In this document: one piece after another, positions 8,380-17,014 of the stretch
How positions within the stretch are numbered: the first letter of the stretch is position 1
Layout of the letters: every line of letters starts with the position of its first letter
Origin: Pseudonocardiaceae bacterium
GTDB lineage: Bacteria; Actinomycetota; Actinomycetes; Mycobacteriales; Pseudonocardiaceae
DNA: 45,339 nucleotides
Assembly: GCA_009379845.1 (NCBI GenBank)
Contig: WHSZ01000053.1
Coordinates: 1 to 45,339 of the forward strand
Direction: 5' to 3'
Notes under the pieces: generated by a model
Databases searched by the model: none
Told to the model about the DNA's origin: nothing
What the model saw: the letters and a program-made list of their open reading frames with translations, nothing else
Translations under genes and position numbers: made by a program

Positions 8380-8394
8380 CCCCGCGTTGGGTAC
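8380..8394. promoter_or_regulatory. Shared motif CCCCGCGTTGGGTAC at the IclR start
   Basis: The motif is 14 bases upstream of the IclR start codon, where a repressor would block transcription. It repeats the site at 5659-5673 upstream of phnD with one mismatch. A third, weaker relative (CTGGGTACC) lies at 8430-8438. The pattern fits autoregulation plus a second target. Confidence 0.4.
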
Positions 8395-8456
8395 TCATAA
8401 CTCTTTTCTGACGCCGTTATTTCCGCATTCTGGGTACCTAATGCCGGGCCACGAGC

Positions 8457-9560
8457 TCAGTGCGGCATGCGCAACACGGGCTTCAGCACCTCGCCGGCGC
8501 GGGAGGCGCCCAGCGCACCCTCGATTTCCTCCAGCGGGAAGTAGGTGACCAGCTCGTCGAACGGGAAGCGGCCCTGCCGGTACAGCTCGATCAGTGCCGG
8601 GATCACGACCGCGCCGCGCCCCTCCCCGCCGAGAACGCCGATCACCCGCTTGCCCCACAGCGTGCTCAGGTGATCCAGCTCGAATCGCGCGCCGGCGGGC
8701 GCACCACCGATCAACGCGCAGGTGCCGCGCATCCCGACGGAATCAGCGGCCTGCCGGCACACGTCGATCACACCGGTGCATTCCATGCTGAAATCCGCCG
8801 GACCACCGCAGATCTCGGTCACGGCGGCAACCGGGTCCCCGTCCCCCGCGTTGATCGTGTCCGTGGCGCCGAATCTCCTGGCAAGAGCCAGCCGCGACTC
8901 GTGCCGGTCCACCGCGATGATCGTCGTCACGGCGGTGCTGCGGGCCGCCATCACCGCGGCGAGCCCGACCGACCCCACCCCGTAGATCACCAGGCTGGTG
9001 CCGAGACCCGGGCGCAGCACGTTCAGCACCGCGCCCGCACCGGTGGACAGCCCGCACGCCAGCGGGCCGAGCAATTCGACGGGAATACCGGGATCCACCT
9101 TCACCAGGCTGCGCTCGTGGACCACCGCGTAACCGGCGAACGACGACTGCCCGAAGAAGTGGCTGTGCAGGGCGGATCCGTCCAGCCGGCGTAGCACGGT
9201 CGAGCCGTCCGGCCGGCCGCCGCTGATCAGCATCTCGGCGAGCCGCGCGCAGTACCGCGGCTGACCGTCGAGGCAGTTACGGCACTCGCCGCACCACGCC
9301 CAGCCGAGTACCACATGATCGCCCTCCCGAACCGACTCGACGCCGGCACCGACCGCCGTAACGACCCCGGCACCCTCGTGGCCGAGCACTCCGGGCAGCG
9401 GGAACGGCAGGTCGCCGTGCCGGGTTACCTCGTCGGTGTGGCAGACGCCGGTGGCCACCACGCGGACCAGCACCTCCCCGGCGCCCGGCTCCGCGAGGTC
9501 GACGTCGGTCACGGTGAACCGGCCGCCCTGCTCATCGAGCACCGCAGCGGTGATCCGCAT
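8457..9560 (-). CDS. Zinc-dependent NAD alcohol dehydrogenase, aryl-alcohol (class III-like) type
   Basis: 367 residues of the medium-chain dehydrogenase family. Catalytic zinc ligands are in GVCHTDEVTRHG and in LGHEGAGVVTAVG, with a later Cys in LACGLSTG. The structural zinc loop CGECRNCLDGQPRYC is complete. The Rossmann motif is YGVGSVGLAAV, followed by AVDRHE with an acidic residue that favours NAD. The length and the pattern HSHFFGQSSFA are typical of benzyl/aryl-alcohol and formaldehyde-type dehydrogenases. It lies beside the IclR and TPP-enzyme genes on the same strand. A plausible role is oxidation or reduction of an aldehyde/alcohol pair made by the TPP enzyme. The exact substrate is not readable from the sequence. 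Confidence 0.88.
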   Translation of the reverse strand: MRITAAVLDEQGGRFTVTDVDLAEPGAGEVLVRVVATGVCHTDEVTRHGDLPFPLPGVLGHEGAGVVTAVGAGVESVREGDHVVLGWAWCGECRNCLDGQPRYCARLAEMLISGGRPDGSTVLRRLDGSALHSHFFGQSSFAGYAVVHERSLVKVDPGIPVELLGPLACGLSTGAGAVLNVLRPGLGTSLVIYGVGSVGLAAVMAARSTAVTTIIAVDRHESRLALARRFGATDTINAGDGDPVAAVTEICGGPADFSMECTGVIDVCRQAADSVGMRGTCALIGGAPAGARFELDHLSTLWGKRVIGVLGGEGRGAVVIPALIELYRQGRFPFDELVTYFPLEEIEGALGASRAGEVLKPVLRMPH

Positions 9561-9663
9561 CGATCGCCTCCCTTAGCGAGCCTGCGCAGCGCTATCCGCA
9601 CACTAGGCTTCCACCGGGACCCTCGCTGACCGTTCATATCACGTGCCGGAGGAAGATGGCGGC

Positions 9664-10236
9664 ATGGACGTCTTCCTGGAGACCGAGCGCATGCTGCTGC
9701 GCCGGTTCACCGAGTCCGACGTGGACAACCTGGTCACCTTGGACGGTGACCCCAGGGTGATGCGCTTCCTCAACGGTGGTGACCCGATATCCCGAGAGGA
9801 AATCGAGACCGAGGTGCTGCCCGAGATTCTGGACCACTACAAGGACTTCGAGGAGTTCGGTTTCTGGGCGGCGATTGAGAAGGGAACCGGCGAGTTCCTC
9901 GGCTGGTTCGAGTTCCGGCCGCGGGACGGCGGTGGCGTCACGAACATCGAACTCGGCTACCGGCTGCGTTCCTCGGCGTGGGGCAAGGGCTACGCCACTG
10001 AAGGAGCGCGCGCGCTGATCCACAAAGGCTTCGCCGAGTTCGGCGTGCGGAGCGTGACCGCCACGACGATGACCGTCAACGTGGCTTCGCGTCGCGTCAT
10101 GGAGAAGGCGGGCCTGACGCTGGTTCGGACCTTCCACCAACCGTGGCCGGCCTACGTCGACGGCGCCGAACACGGAGACGTGGAGTACCGGCTAGCCAGA
10201 GAAGAGTGGCAACGCCGGCAAACCACCACTCCCTGA
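9664..10236 (+). CDS. GNAT family N-acetyltransferase (RimJ/RimL type)
   Basis: 190 residues. The opening MDVFLETERMLLRRFTESDVDNL is the common start of RimJ/RimL-like acetyltransferases. The acetyl-CoA loop is recognisable as LRSSAWGKGYATEGARAL, and the late motif NVASRRVMEKAGL is the family C-terminal helix. A GGAGGAAG ribosome site 8 bases before the ATG at 9664 decides the start over an upstream GTG. The acceptor could be a ribosomal protein N-terminus, an amino acid or a small amine. It stands alone and is divergent from the alcohol dehydrogenase. Confidence 0.88.
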   Translation: MDVFLETERMLLRRFTESDVDNLVTLDGDPRVMRFLNGGDPISREEIETEVLPEILDHYKDFEEFGFWAAIEKGTGEFLGWFEFRPRDGGGVTNIELGYRLRSSAWGKGYATEGARALIHKGFAEFGVRSVTATTMTVNVASRRVMEKAGLTLVRTFHQPWPAYVDGAEHGDVEYRLAREEWQRRQTTTP

Positions 10237-10326
10237 AGTCCACCGCCGTAGTTCGCGGCCGGGGAACGCGGTGCGGTAACGGTGCGTCGATGAGATCGAT
10301 ACTCGAAGTCGAGAGGGGAGCGCAGC

Positions 10327-10677
10327 ATGTCACGAGTAAGCAAGGTCAGCCCCGGGCACATCGACCAAGCCCGCACGGCGGCGGACAACGCGGCGACGCA
10401 TTTCGCCACGATGCTCAAGAATTGCGAGAATCTCAACATAGAGTTGACCGGTGGATTTGGAGAAGAGGGCATTTACCACGGCCGCTTGTCCACTTTCGCC
10501 GAGCAATGGGGTCTGGTATTCGAAGAGTTCATCGAAGACGAGCGGAAGTTCGCGACGTTTCTCGCGGAGCTCCGGGACCGACTTCAGCAGTCGCACGGCC
10601 TCTACCTGGACACCGAGCTCCGGAATACCGAGTCGTTCGGCGAACTCAGCAAGCGACTCGACGAGCTGGGTGGGTGA
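10327..10677 (+). CDS. Small helical protein, possible ESX/type VII-like partner
   Basis: 116 residues, predicted to be mostly helical and without a signal peptide or membrane segment. It has SPGHIDQARTAADNAATHFATML, then a GGFGEEGIYHG turn, then TFAEQWGLVFEEFIEDERKF and a C-terminal helix. The helix-turn-helix layout with a Trp-Gly (W61-G62) resembles WXG100-like proteins, although the exact WxG triplet is absent. A GAGAGGGGAG ribosome site precedes the ATG. The next gene follows after 3 bases, so the two form a cassette. I do not recognise an established family. A secreted pair or a toxin-immunity-like unit is possible. Confidence 0.7.
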   Translation: MSRVSKVSPGHIDQARTAADNAATHFATMLKNCENLNIELTGGFGEEGIYHGRLSTFAEQWGLVFEEFIEDERKFATFLAELRDRLQQSHGLYLDTELRNTESFGELSKRLDELGG

Positions 10678-10680
10678 AAC

Positions 10681-11628
10681 GTGGCTTCGACACCCGACCC
10701 TCAGCCAGGTCACGCGTCCATCCAACACCTCGACAAGGCCTTCACCAACGCCCCGGCGCTGGCCGGCTGGCTGGAATATCTGGCACACCCGGAACAGCAC
10801 GACGGTCCGCGGCGTGTCACGCACACCGACATCGGAACGGGATACACCGGCGACCCCTATGAGACGAAGGAGGGACCGCGCGCTCGCGAACTGAACGCCG
10901 GGTCGGTTCTGCAGGATCTCACCGTCAGTGGGTTCTTCGCGGCCGCGGACGTGCTGTCCGGGCAGAGTATCGATTCGATCGACAACGCTGTGACACTCAT
11001 CGAGGAAATGCGGCACCGCAGGGATGGAACGGAAGGCCCCACGCAGGACACTGCCGACGTGTACGAGCGGCTCGATACCGCGCTCGGCCTGCTACTGCCC
11101 AACTGGACCGATGACGCCGGCAAGGCGGTTGGCGCGGTCTATGCGGATATGCATGTGTGGTACCAGCGCCGAACCGAAGATCTTTTCGTGATGTCCAAAC
11201 GACTCGTTGAATTCGGGGCGGCGATAGCGACGGCTCGCAAGAATCTCAACGAGCTTATGGGGAAGGTGGTCGACGCCTTACGTGCGCACACCGAAGACGA
11301 CGTCTGGGACGATGCCCTGCTTTTCATCATCGAGAAGGTCGTGGGATTCACGCTTGGCAAGATTGATCCTACCGGCGCCACACCGGTGGTTTTCTCTTCC
11401 CTGTTCGGCGAGGCCACCAAGAAAGCGGAATCCGATAACGAACCAGGGGAGCTGCACGGCAGCAGTTACTACGAGATACTGGGGTCCTTTCTGGCGGCCG
11501 CCCGGCGGGTGTGCGAAGGGGCAGCCAGAACGTCAGAGCACCTCGTGACAAACGAGAGCCTCGGCAACCGAGCCATCAAACTCCTGCGCACCGGCATGCC
11601 GGCACCACCCATGCTTCCGGGTAGCTGA
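10681..11628 (+). CDS. Hypothetical protein, partner of the preceding small helical protein
   Basis: 315 residues from a GTG start 3 bases after the preceding stop. There is no signal peptide and no convincing membrane helix. The central part (about 140-200) is LLPNWTDDAGKAVGAVYADMHVW followed by a long helix ending in ATARKNLNELM. This pattern resembles the WXG100/ESX-type helical hairpin, where a Trp precedes small residues. The N-terminal part contains a short Gly/Asp/Thr segment (THTDIGTGYTGDPYE). Base use is more A/T-rich and less codon-biased than in nearby catabolic genes, which may mean more recent acquisition. A type VII secreted substrate or a protein controlled by the small partner is possible. 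Function unknown. Confidence 0.7.
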   Translation: MASTPDPQPGHASIQHLDKAFTNAPALAGWLEYLAHPEQHDGPRRVTHTDIGTGYTGDPYETKEGPRARELNAGSVLQDLTVSGFFAAADVLSGQSIDSIDNAVTLIEEMRHRRDGTEGPTQDTADVYERLDTALGLLLPNWTDDAGKAVGAVYADMHVWYQRRTEDLFVMSKRLVEFGAAIATARKNLNELMGKVVDALRAHTEDDVWDDALLFIIEKVVGFTLGKIDPTGATPVVFSSLFGEATKKAESDNEPGELHGSSYYEILGSFLAAARRVCEGAARTSEHLVTNESLGNRAIKLLRTGMPAPPMLPGS

Positions 11629-11755
11629 GCAGCGGCCATCGACGTCCGGGCGTCCCCAGCCCGTCGTCGAAGAAGAAGGTTAGCCCGGACTGTCGATCCG
11701 CTCGGGTGCCCGGTCGACGCGTTCGTGACGTCGGATCATTGGATGAGGAGACACC

Positions 11756-12550
11756 ATGGACTGGGTTACGTCGAGCGACGGCACCTCGATCGCGTTCGAC
11801 CGGGTTGGCGAGGGTCCGCCGGTCGTCCTGGTGGACGGCGCGCTGTGTCACCGCGCGTCCGGACCGAATGGACCGCTGGCCGAGCTGTTGGCGCGGGATT
11901 TCACGGTATTCACCTACGACCGCCGGGGCCGCAACGACAGTGCGGACACCAAGCCGTATGCGGTGGAGCGAGAGATATCCGACCTCACGGCACTGGTGAA
12001 ACAGGCAGGGGGCTCGGCGTATCTCTACGGCATTTCCTCCGGCGCGGCGCTCGCTCTTGAGGCGGTGAATCGGGGGCTTCCGGTTGAGAAGCTGGCATTG
12101 TTCGAGGCACCGTTCGTGGTCGATGACAGTCGTCGCCCGATTCCGGCCGACTGGTTGACTCAACTCGACGAGCTGGTGGCGGCGGATCGCAGGGGCGATG
12201 CGGTGAAGTACTTCATGCGGCGAGGCGTGGGTCTGCCGGCCATCGTGGTCGCGATGATGCGGTTCATGCCGGCATGGAAGGGACTCAAGGCGGTGGCGCA
12301 CACGTTGCCTTATGACGCCGCCATCCTGGGTGACACCGGGCGCGGCACGCCGCTGCCGACCGACCGGTGGGCGGCGGTCACCGTTCCCACCATCGTGGTG
12401 GACGGTGGGAAGAGCCCTACCTGGATGCGGAATGCCATGCGAGCGCTCGCCGATGTGCTGCCGGACGCGAGGTACCGGACGCTCCCTGGCCAGAGCCACA
12501 TCGTCAAGCCCACGGCACTCGCGCCCGTGCTGAAGGAGTTCTTCGCATGA
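11756..12550 (+). CDS. Alpha/beta fold hydrolase
   Basis: 264 residues. The nucleophile elbow is YGISSG with Ser94. The oxyanion region is near VVLVDGALCH. The acid is likely the Asp in TIVVDGGKSP, and the catalytic His is in LPGQSHIVKP near the C-terminus. The strand before the elbow (FTVFTYDRRGRNDS) is typical of small hydrolases. The protein is soluble with a short cap domain. The stop overlaps the ATG of the YdeI-like gene (ATGA at 12547-12550), so the two are co-translated. The substrate is unknown; esterase or lactonase-type activity is most common. Confidence 0.88.
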   Translation: MDWVTSSDGTSIAFDRVGEGPPVVLVDGALCHRASGPNGPLAELLARDFTVFTYDRRGRNDSADTKPYAVEREISDLTALVKQAGGSAYLYGISSGAALALEAVNRGLPVEKLALFEAPFVVDDSRRPIPADWLTQLDELVAADRRGDAVKYFMRRGVGLPAIVVAMMRFMPAWKGLKAVAHTLPYDAAILGDTGRGTPLPTDRWAAVTVPTIVVDGGKSPTWMRNAMRALADVLPDARYRTLPGQSHIVKPTALAPVLKEFFA

Positions 12551-12996
12551 AGTTTCGCGCCACGCTCGAACTCGGCGGTAAGAACGCCACTGGCATCGAG
12601 GTTCCGCCCGAGATCGTCGACGCCCTTGGATCGGGCAAGAAACCCAGCGTGCGGGTCACCATCGGCGGGCACAGCTACCGCAGCACGGTTGCCACCATGG
12701 GCGGGCGGTTCATGCTCCCGGTCAGCGCCGAGAACCGGGAGAGCGCCGGCATCACGGCAGGCGACGAGGTGGATGTCCAGCTGGAGCTCGACACTCGACC
12801 GCGCGAGGTGACCGTGCCGCCCGACTTCGCCGAAGCACTCGCGAATGACCCGCAGGCCAAGCAATTCTTCGATGGACTGTCCTATAGCAACAAGCGCTGG
12901 CATGTGCTGTCCGTCGAAGGCGCCAAGACGGCCGACACCCGTCAGCGACGCATCGACAAATCGGTGCGCATGCTTCGAGAGGGTCGCGCCCGCTGA
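12547..12996 (+). CDS. DUF1905/YdeI (OmpD-associated) family protein
   Basis: 149 residues. The first 80 residues fit a DUF1905 beta-barrel-like domain (MKFRATLELGGKNATGIEVPPEIVDALG, then VTIGGHSYRSTVATMGGRFMLPVS). The rest is a YdeI/OmpD-associated segment (VPPDFAEALANDPQAKQFFDGLSYSNKRWH), including the conserved AL...FF..LS..NKR helix. Proteins of this type are widespread in actinobacteria and have been linked loosely to stress or peptide sensitivity, but the activity is not established. It overlaps the preceding hydrolase by 4 bases. Confidence 0.88.
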   Translation: MKFRATLELGGKNATGIEVPPEIVDALGSGKKPSVRVTIGGHSYRSTVATMGGRFMLPVSAENRESAGITAGDEVDVQLELDTRPREVTVPPDFAEALANDPQAKQFFDGLSYSNKRWHVLSVEGAKTADTRQRRIDKSVRMLREGRAR

Positions 12997-13092
12997 CCGA
13001 CTCGCCGCCGCGTCGCGGGCGGCCACCGCTCGCGACGCACCGCCAGTTCCTGTAACGAACGGGGCCTTCGGAGACTCGGGGTCGAACGCGCC

Positions 13093-14769
13093 TTACAGCG
13101 TCGGCAGTTCTTGTTCGAGATCGAGGATGGCGGCGAACGGGTCACCCGTGGTCGCCAGCCGGTCGAACACGGTGCGGATCGTCCAGCGGTTGGGTTCCAG
13201 GTCCGGATCGTCGAGCTCGTCCCACTCGAGGGGAACGGACACCGGCGCGCCGGGCCGGGGGCGGGCACTGTACGGGGCGACGAGCGTCTTGTTGATGACG
13301 TTCTGGGTGTAGTCCAACCGCGCCTGGCCCTGCCGCTGGCTCTTGTTCCACGCCCAGCTCACCAGGTCGGGAACGGTCTTGCCGATCGCCTTGGACACGG
13401 TTTCCACCCAGCGGCGGGTCTCCGCATAGCTGTAGCCCGGCTTGATCGGCACCCACACCTGGATGCCGCGCTGCCCGGTCACCTTGGGCCGGCCTTCGAT
13501 GCCGAGGTGCTCGAGCGCGGTCCCGTGCAGGCGGGCGAGCACCAGCACGTCGTCGAACGACGTCTCAGCGCCTGGGTCGATGTCGAACAGCGCCCAGGTC
13601 GGATGCTGTACGTCCGGGGCACGTGAGGTCCACGCGTGCAGCTCGAGTGCCCCGTAGTTGGCCAGCCAGGCGAGCGAGGCGACGCTGTCCGGCACGATGT
13701 ACCACTGCGTGTCGTCCGCGTCCGCACCCTCGTAGCGCCACCGCCGAAGCCAGTCGGGGGCGTGGCTTGGCACCTCCTTGTGCCAGAACCCGGGCTTGTC
13801 CACCCCGTTGGGGAAGCGGTGCGTGTTCAACGGCCGGTCGACCAGGTACGGCAGCATGACCGGGGCGATCAGGGCGTGATAACGGATCAGGTCGCGTTTG
13901 GTCACCGGCTGCCCGCCGTCCCTGGCAGGGAAAAGGACCTTGTCCAGGTTGGTCAGCACCAGTTCCCGCCCGGCGACGTGCCACTTCCCCTTGTTCCCAA
14001 GCGCGTCGAGCGCGGCGAGCTCTTCGTCGGTGGGTGGGTCCCAGGTCGGGCGAGCGACCCGACGGCGAGGCGTCCCCTTCGCTCCGGAACCCGAGCGCCG
14101 CTTCGCCTTCGGTGCCGGGGATTCGACCGGCACCTCGGCCTCGGCCGCGGGGAGATCGCTGCGCCACATCGCCTCGGGCGCGGCGGCCACCTCTTCGTTG
14201 GTGCGGCCGCTCTTCACCGACCGGGGATGCTCCTCGGGGTCCCAGCCGGGCTGCGCGTGATCGTCGGTCTTCTTCTTGAGCAGCAGCCACTGCTTGCCGT
14301 CCGACTCGTCGCGTTTGGACCGGACCAGCACGAAACGGCCGCTCAGCTTCTCTCCGTACAGGTCGAAGTGCAGGTTGCCGGCCTCGATGGCGTTGGCGGG
14401 GTCATCGGTTTCAGCCGGCTGCCATATGCCCCGATCCCACACGATGACGTCACCACCGCCGTACTCGCCGGCCGGGATCACACCCTCGAAGTCGGCGTAC
14501 TCGAGCGGATGGTCCTCGACGTGCACGGCCAACCGCCTGGCCTTGGGGTCCAATGTGGGCCCGTTCGGCACCGCCCAGCTCACCAGCACACCGTCGAGCT
14601 CCAGCCGGAGGTCGTAGTGGCGACGCCGGGCCCGGTGACGCTGAACCACGAACCGATCGCCACCCGCGCTGGCCCGGTTCTCGCCGGCCGGCTCGGGCGT
14701 GCGGCTGAAGTCCCGCATCTTCTGGTACTTCGCCAGGCGATCCGATCGCTTGGCCGTGGCATCGTTCAC
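13093..14769 (-). CDS. ligD: LigD-like protein with 3'-phosphoesterase and polymerase domains, no ligase
   Basis: 558 residues from a GTG start. Residues about 25-190 form the LigD-type 3'-phosphoesterase (FVVQRHRARRRHYDLRLELDG, VEDHPLEYADFEGVIPAGEYG), with the expected His, Asp and His metal ligands. A basic linker (KAKRRSGSGAKGTPRRRV) leads to the primase-polymerase domain (270-550): LTNLDKVLFP, HRFPNGVD, FDIDPGAETSFDDVL with catalytic acids, and KVTGQRGIQVWVPI. No ATP-dependent ligase domain or KxDG motif follows. It should process and fill broken DNA ends for Ku-dependent end joining. Mycobacterial LigD has the order Pol-PE-Lig in one chain, so here the order is PE-Pol and the ligase must be elsewhere. 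Confidence 0.92.
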   Translation of the reverse strand: MNDATAKRSDRLAKYQKMRDFSRTPEPAGENRASAGGDRFVVQRHRARRRHYDLRLELDGVLVSWAVPNGPTLDPKARRLAVHVEDHPLEYADFEGVIPAGEYGGGDVIVWDRGIWQPAETDDPANAIEAGNLHFDLYGEKLSGRFVLVRSKRDESDGKQWLLLKKKTDDHAQPGWDPEEHPRSVKSGRTNEEVAAAPEAMWRSDLPAAEAEVPVESPAPKAKRRSGSGAKGTPRRRVARPTWDPPTDEELAALDALGNKGKWHVAGRELVLTNLDKVLFPARDGGQPVTKRDLIRYHALIAPVMLPYLVDRPLNTHRFPNGVDKPGFWHKEVPSHAPDWLRRWRYEGADADDTQWYIVPDSVASLAWLANYGALELHAWTSRAPDVQHPTWALFDIDPGAETSFDDVLVLARLHGTALEHLGIEGRPKVTGQRGIQVWVPIKPGYSYAETRRWVETVSKAIGKTVPDLVSWAWNKSQRQGQARLDYTQNVINKTLVAPYSARPRPGAPVSVPLEWDELDDPDLEPNRWTIRTVFDRLATTGDPFAAILDLEQELPTL

Positions 14770-14843
14770 ACATCCTGCATACCCAGTCGTGCCCGGTAAG
14801 AAAAGGCCATTTCCCGCGCGGGTTTCGACGGACGGTGGCGCGC

Positions 14844-16796
14844 TCAGGTCAGTTGCTTAGCCAGCATCGGGATCTGGCCGCCGGCCAGCACCGCCTCCAC
14901 CTGCCGGGTGGACAGGCGATGCCGCAACCGGTAGCGCTCCCCCTTGGTGTCGTTGCGCACCGCCACCTCCGGACCGGCCCGCAGCGCGCCGGGAAGGTCC
15001 TCAAGCACGAGCACGTCGTCGGCGTCGATCCGGTCGTAGTCGCCACGATCGGCGAATTCCAGCGCGACGATGCCGAAGTTCGCGAGGTTCTGCCAGTGGA
15101 TCCGGGCGAACGACTTGGCGAGCACCGCGCGCAGCCCGAGATGCCGGGGTGTGATGGCGGCGTGTTCCCGTGACGAACCCTGCCCGTAGTTCTCCCCGCC
15201 GATCACGATGTGCCCTTCCGGGTGCTCCCTTGCCCGCTCCGGGTAGCTCTGGTCCACCTGGTCGAAGGTGAACTCCGCGAGTTTCGGCACGTTCGAGCGG
15301 TACGGCAACGCCCGCGCGCCCGCCGGGGAGATCTCGTCGGTGGAGAGATCGTCGCCGACCTTGAGCAACACGGGCGCCTCGATCCGGTCCGGTAGCGGCG
15401 GGAAGTCCGGCAGTGCCGAGATGTTCGGGCCCTTCACGAGCTCTTCCTGCGCGGCCTGCTCGGGTGGCAGCGGCGGCACCAGCATCGCGGTGTTCACCGA
15501 CGAGCGCTCCGGCAGTTCCAGCTTCGGGTACTCGATGTCCAGTTCGTCGGCCACATCCCTCGGATCACTGATCACCCCGGTCAGGGCGGACGCCGCAGCG
15601 GTTTCCGGGGAGCACAGCCAGACGGAGTCTTCCCTCGTGCCGGAGCGGCCAGGAAAGTTCCGCGGGAACGTGCGCAGCGAGTTGTGGCCGACCGCGGGCG
15701 CCTGGCCCATCCCGATGCAGCCCATACACCCCGCCTGGTGGATGCGCGCGCCGGCCGCGATCAGGTCGAAGGTCGCGCCCATCTTGGTGAGGTCGGAGAA
15801 GATTTGCCGGGAGGACGGGTTCACGTCGAAGCTCACCGACGCGTCGGTCTGCCGTCCTTTCACCATGGCAGCCGCGACGGCGAAGTCCCGCAGCCCGGGG
15901 TTGGCCGACGAGCCGATGACAACCTGGCTGGTTTCGGTGCCGGCCACTTCCCTGACCGGCACCACGTTGTCCGGAGCGGACGGCTTCGCGATCAGTGGCT
16001 CGACCGTCGTCAGGTCGAGTTCGTCGGTGACGTCGTAGGCCGCGTCCGGATCGGCGCCCAGCTCGACGAAATCGTGCTCGCGATCCTCACTCCGCAGGAA
16101 CGCCCGTACCGCATCGTCGGCGGGAAAGACCGTGGCGGTCGCGCCCAACTCGGCGCCCATGTTCGCGATCACGTGCCGGTCCATGGCGCTGAGCGTTTCC
16201 ACGCCGGGGCCGTGGTACTCCACGATCCGGTTCAGCCCGCCTTTGACGCCGTGCCGGCGCAGCATCTCGAGGATCACGTCCTTCGCCGAGCTCCACGCCG
16301 GCAGCTCACCGGTCAACCGCACACCCCACACGTCGGGCATGCGCAGGTGCAGCGGGCGGCCGGCGATCGCCATCGCGACCTCGAGGCCGCCGACACCGAT
16401 CGCCAGCATGCCGAGCGAACCGGCGGCGCAGGTGTGCGAATCGGAGCCGATCATCGTCTTGCCGGGGATGCCGAAACGCTGCATGTGCGTCGGGTGCGAG
16501 ACACCGTTGCCCGATTTGGAGAACCACAGCCCGTAGCGCCGGCAGGCGGAGTGCAGGAACAGGTGATCCTCGGCGTTCTTCTCGTCGGCCTGCAGCAGGT
16601 TGTGATCCACGTACTGGACGCTGGCCTCGGTTCTGACACGATCGAGGCCCAGCGCTTCGAGTTCCTGCATGACCAGCGTGCCGGTGGCGTCCTGAGTCAA
16701 CGTCTGGTCGACTTCGAGACCGATTTCCTCGCCGGGAACCATGTTCCCGCTCACCAGATGCCGCTCGATCAGCTTCTGCGCCAGATTGCGTGCCAT
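14844..16796 (-). CDS. acn: Aconitate hydratase (short, about 650-residue type)
   Basis: 650 residues. The Fe-S cysteines are visible in SDSHTCAAG and in AGCMGCIGMG. The swivel domain ends with GENYGQGSSREHAAITPRHLG, with the substrate-binding S-S-R-E motif. This is the shorter aconitase type, not the 900-residue AcnA common in actinomycetes, so it may be a second isozyme or act on a related tricarboxylic acid. The start is the ATG at 16796 (MARNLAQKL). The GGAGG ribosome site lies within the apparent extension from a GTG at 16808. It is divergent from the MFS transporter over a 218-base gap holding a palindrome. Confidence 0.9.
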   Translation of the reverse strand: MARNLAQKLIERHLVSGNMVPGEEIGLEVDQTLTQDATGTLVMQELEALGLDRVRTEASVQYVDHNLLQADEKNAEDHLFLHSACRRYGLWFSKSGNGVSHPTHMQRFGIPGKTMIGSDSHTCAAGSLGMLAIGVGGLEVAMAIAGRPLHLRMPDVWGVRLTGELPAWSSAKDVILEMLRRHGVKGGLNRIVEYHGPGVETLSAMDRHVIANMGAELGATATVFPADDAVRAFLRSEDREHDFVELGADPDAAYDVTDELDLTTVEPLIAKPSAPDNVVPVREVAGTETSQVVIGSSANPGLRDFAVAAAMVKGRQTDASVSFDVNPSSRQIFSDLTKMGATFDLIAAGARIHQAGCMGCIGMGQAPAVGHNSLRTFPRNFPGRSGTREDSVWLCSPETAAASALTGVISDPRDVADELDIEYPKLELPERSSVNTAMLVPPLPPEQAAQEELVKGPNISALPDFPPLPDRIEAPVLLKVGDDLSTDEISPAGARALPYRSNVPKLAEFTFDQVDQSYPERAREHPEGHIVIGGENYGQGSSREHAAITPRHLGLRAVLAKSFARIHWQNLANFGIVALEFADRGDYDRIDADDVLVLEDLPGALRAGPEVAVRNDTKGERYRLRHRLSTRQVEAVLAGGQIPMLAKQLT

Positions 16797-16880
16797 GCTT
16801 GCCTCCACGGTCGTTGCATGGTGGCTACCCGGTGGTGCCGGCCGCTACGCCTTGCTGCCGATCACTGATCAACGTCGCGG

Positions 16881-16898
16881 CGTATAGGACGTTATACG
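16881..16898. promoter_or_regulatory. Palindrome CGTATA-n6-TATACG, candidate operator
   Basis: CGTATA at 16881-16886 and TATACG at 16893-16898 are perfect complements around six bases. The site lies in the only regulatory space between the divergent aconitase and MFS genes. The spacing differs from the GTAT-n5-ATAC sites of the oxalate-like cluster, so a different regulator is likely. Confidence 0.45.
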
Positions 16899-17014
16899 GA
16901 AGCCTGGGTCCCTGCGCGCAACCCCAAGTATTTCTGCAGCCGCGATCAAGAACTTGTTGTGCTCGCCCGCATAGCCTTCCGCTGAGCATTCCTCTGCCCA
17001 GGGTTGGGAGGGAC

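Noticed and set aside
8426..8445. GCATT/AATGC imperfect palindrome upstream of IclR
   Set aside because: Only five outer bases match and the centre is asymmetric; too weak for a feature.
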